The notes beneath the pieces were generated by a model. It was not told the origin of the DNA. It saw only the letters and a program-made list of their open reading frames with translations, and did no database searches. The translations under genes and the position numbers were made by a program. A DNA stretch of 14,885 bases from JAAYKS01 sp964479435. Lineage in GTDB: Bacteria; Bacillota; Clostridia; Saccharofermentanales; UBA5734. Positions 13,995 through 14,885 of this stretch are shown piece by piece. Location: positions 1-14,885 of the forward strand of contig CAYZME010000051.1 in assembly GCA_964479435.1 (NCBI GenBank). Reading direction: 5' to 3'. The stretch's first letter is position 1. Every line of letters starts with the position of its first letter.

Positions 13995-14831
13995 TTACCG
14001 GTAGTCGACACGATCATTTTGACGATCCGCCAGAAAGCGCTTGAGATCCTCATCCTCCAATTGCGGCGACTCTTGCGCCGGCTGGATCATCATCACGTCA
14101 AACGGGTGTTCTTGTGTGACACGTATTTTATTGAGTTTCAGGAGCTCCAGCAACGCCAGAAAACCCGTAACCCGCTCCGCGCGGGTGGAGCCGCGCTCAG
14201 GAAAAATTTCATGAAACAGCACCTTGGCCTGTTTGACCAGCCGTTGCCAAATCAAACGCACTTTGTCACGCAACGATACTTTCTCGCGCTGCAAGATGTG
14301 GGTCATACGCACGGAAAGATTTTGAAAACGGGCCCGATTGCGCACGTTCAAAGCTTCACACGCGTCAAAAAAAGCATCCCGGTTGAGCGGCTCGTCCAGT
14401 TTGACCGGATCCAGGCCCAGTTGGATCGGCAGTTCCGGCAAACGGCTCACCCGCAACTCGTGGATTTCGTGTGCCGCGCGCAATTCATCGGCCAGGGCGC
14501 GGCACCGCCGGTATTCCAGCAGGCGGATGACCAACTCTTCGCGGGGATCGACACCCGGCTCCAGCTCCGTCGCATCCCGTGACGGCAGCAACAAACGCGA
14601 CTTCATGTGCAACAGGGTCGAAGCCATTACCAGAAATTCGCTGGCTATTTCCAAATCCAGCGACAACATCCCTTGCAGGTAGGCCAGATACTGATCCGCG
14701 ATCTCCGCGATGGGAATGTCATAAATATCAATCCGGTTGCGCTCAATCAAATGCAGCAACAAGTCAAGAGGCCCTTCAAAACCCGCGGTACGAATGATCT
14801 CTGTGGCTGCTGGCTGCACAACCGGATCCAT
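13995..14831 (-). CDS. scpA: Segregation and condensation protein A
   Basis: The kleisin of the bacterial condensin: its N-terminus binds the Smc neck, its C-terminal winged helix binds the Smc head, and the middle binds ScpB. In the 278-residue product the kleisin signature FEGPLDLLLHLIERNRIDIYDIPI is read across 18-41, followed by IADQYLAYL (44-52) and the helix MASTLLHMKSRLLLP (69-83). The C-terminal winged helix covers about 218-250 (VTGFLALLELLKLNKIRVTQ). Length is slightly above the usual 240-260. The ATG at 14831 shares its A with the TGA stop of the upstream gene (TGATG), pointing to coupled translation; the Shine-Dalgarno (GGAAG) is rather far off at about 10 bases. Confidence 0.96.
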   Translation of the reverse strand: MDPVVQPAATEIIRTAGFEGPLDLLLHLIERNRIDIYDIPIAEIADQYLAYLQGMLSLDLEIASEFLVMASTLLHMKSRLLLPSRDATELEPGVDPREELVIRLLEYRRCRALADELRAAHEIHELRVSRLPELPIQLGLDPVKLDEPLNRDAFFDACEALNVRNRARFQNLSVRMTHILQREKVSLRDKVRLIWQRLVKQAKVLFHEIFPERGSTRAERVTGFLALLELLKLNKIRVTQEHPFDVMMIQPAQESPQLEDEDLKRFLADRQNDRVDYR

Positions 14832-14885
14832 CAGAGCAACTTCCAGATCTGTTCAAACAACAGGCCGATCGGCTTGAGGATGATG
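14831..14885 (-). CDS. C-terminal end of an unidentified hydrophobic protein (partial)
   Basis: The minus strand from the window edge reads IILKPIGLLFEQIWKLL followed by TGA at 14831-14833, whose last base is the first base of the scpA start codon. Seventeen residues are too few to identify it. The hydrophobic, aromatic end would suit a membrane protein, and a site-2-type M50 protease commonly precedes scpA in Clostridia, but that is inference from gene order only. The one-base stop/start overlap supports a shared operon with scpA-scpB. Confidence 0.55.
   Translation of the reverse strand, partial: IILKPIGLLFEQIWKLL

Noticed and set aside
14019..14582. Plus-strand open frame of 187 codons
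   Set aside because: It lies wholly antisense to scpA, whose protein is unmistakable, and its translation shows no recognisable domain or ribosome binding site.
1..14885. Mobile element, phage, defence system or CRISPR array
   Set aside because: No transposase, integrase, direct repeats, attachment sites or spacer arrays are visible on either strand; the genes are collinear housekeeping and metabolic genes.

Overview
The window is a compact, GC-rich piece of bacterial chromosome in which every supported gene lies on the minus strand. It most likely comes from a Clostridia-type Bacillota (Firmicutes). The reasons are an IspH protein fused to S1 repeats (an arrangement I know mainly from Clostridia), scpA-scpB, a PepV/Sapep-type M20 dipeptidase, a HutP-family protein, a MurR/RpiR regulator and strong GGAGG ribosome binding sites. 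I see no phage, IS, CRISPR, tRNA or rRNA features.

Layout in the direction of transcription, from high to low coordinates. (1) 14885-13175: the last 17 codons of an unidentified hydrophobic protein, then scpA and scpB, the non-SMC condensin subunits. (2) 13010-11661: a soluble GGDEF-EAL protein with its own candidate promoter; the GGDEF half looks degenerate and the EAL half intact. (3) 11459-3921: seven closely packed genes between a candidate promoter (11549-11577) and a strong intrinsic terminator (3844-3876). The first three encode a CoA-type carboxyltransferase, a biotin carrier protein and an OadA/5S-type carboxyltransferase, which together match the parts list of a soluble transcarboxylase. 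They are followed by an RpiR regulator, a HutP-like protein, cytidylate kinase and IspH-S1; each of the last three starts inside the stop codon of the gene before it. (4) 3753-929: a small protein with a possible zinc site behind a perfect -10 box, then PepV-like dipeptidase and a diacylglycerol-kinase-family lipid kinase. (5) 797-21: rpsB (ribosomal protein S2), with a well-formed promoter placed immediately after the lipid kinase stop codon.

Most genes are housekeeping. The most notable items are the three-subunit biotin carboxyltransferase set without a biotin carboxylase or a membrane sodium-pump subunit beside it, and the HutP-like protein, which sits away from any histidine-utilisation gene and appears to lack two of the metal-binding histidines of the Bacillus protein. 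Their placement in one unit with cmk and ispH-S1 suggests, but does not prove, co-expression of carbon flux, nucleotide, isoprenoid and translation functions. No stretch longer than about 210 bases lacks a gene; the spacers hold the promoters, leader hairpins and terminator listed below.
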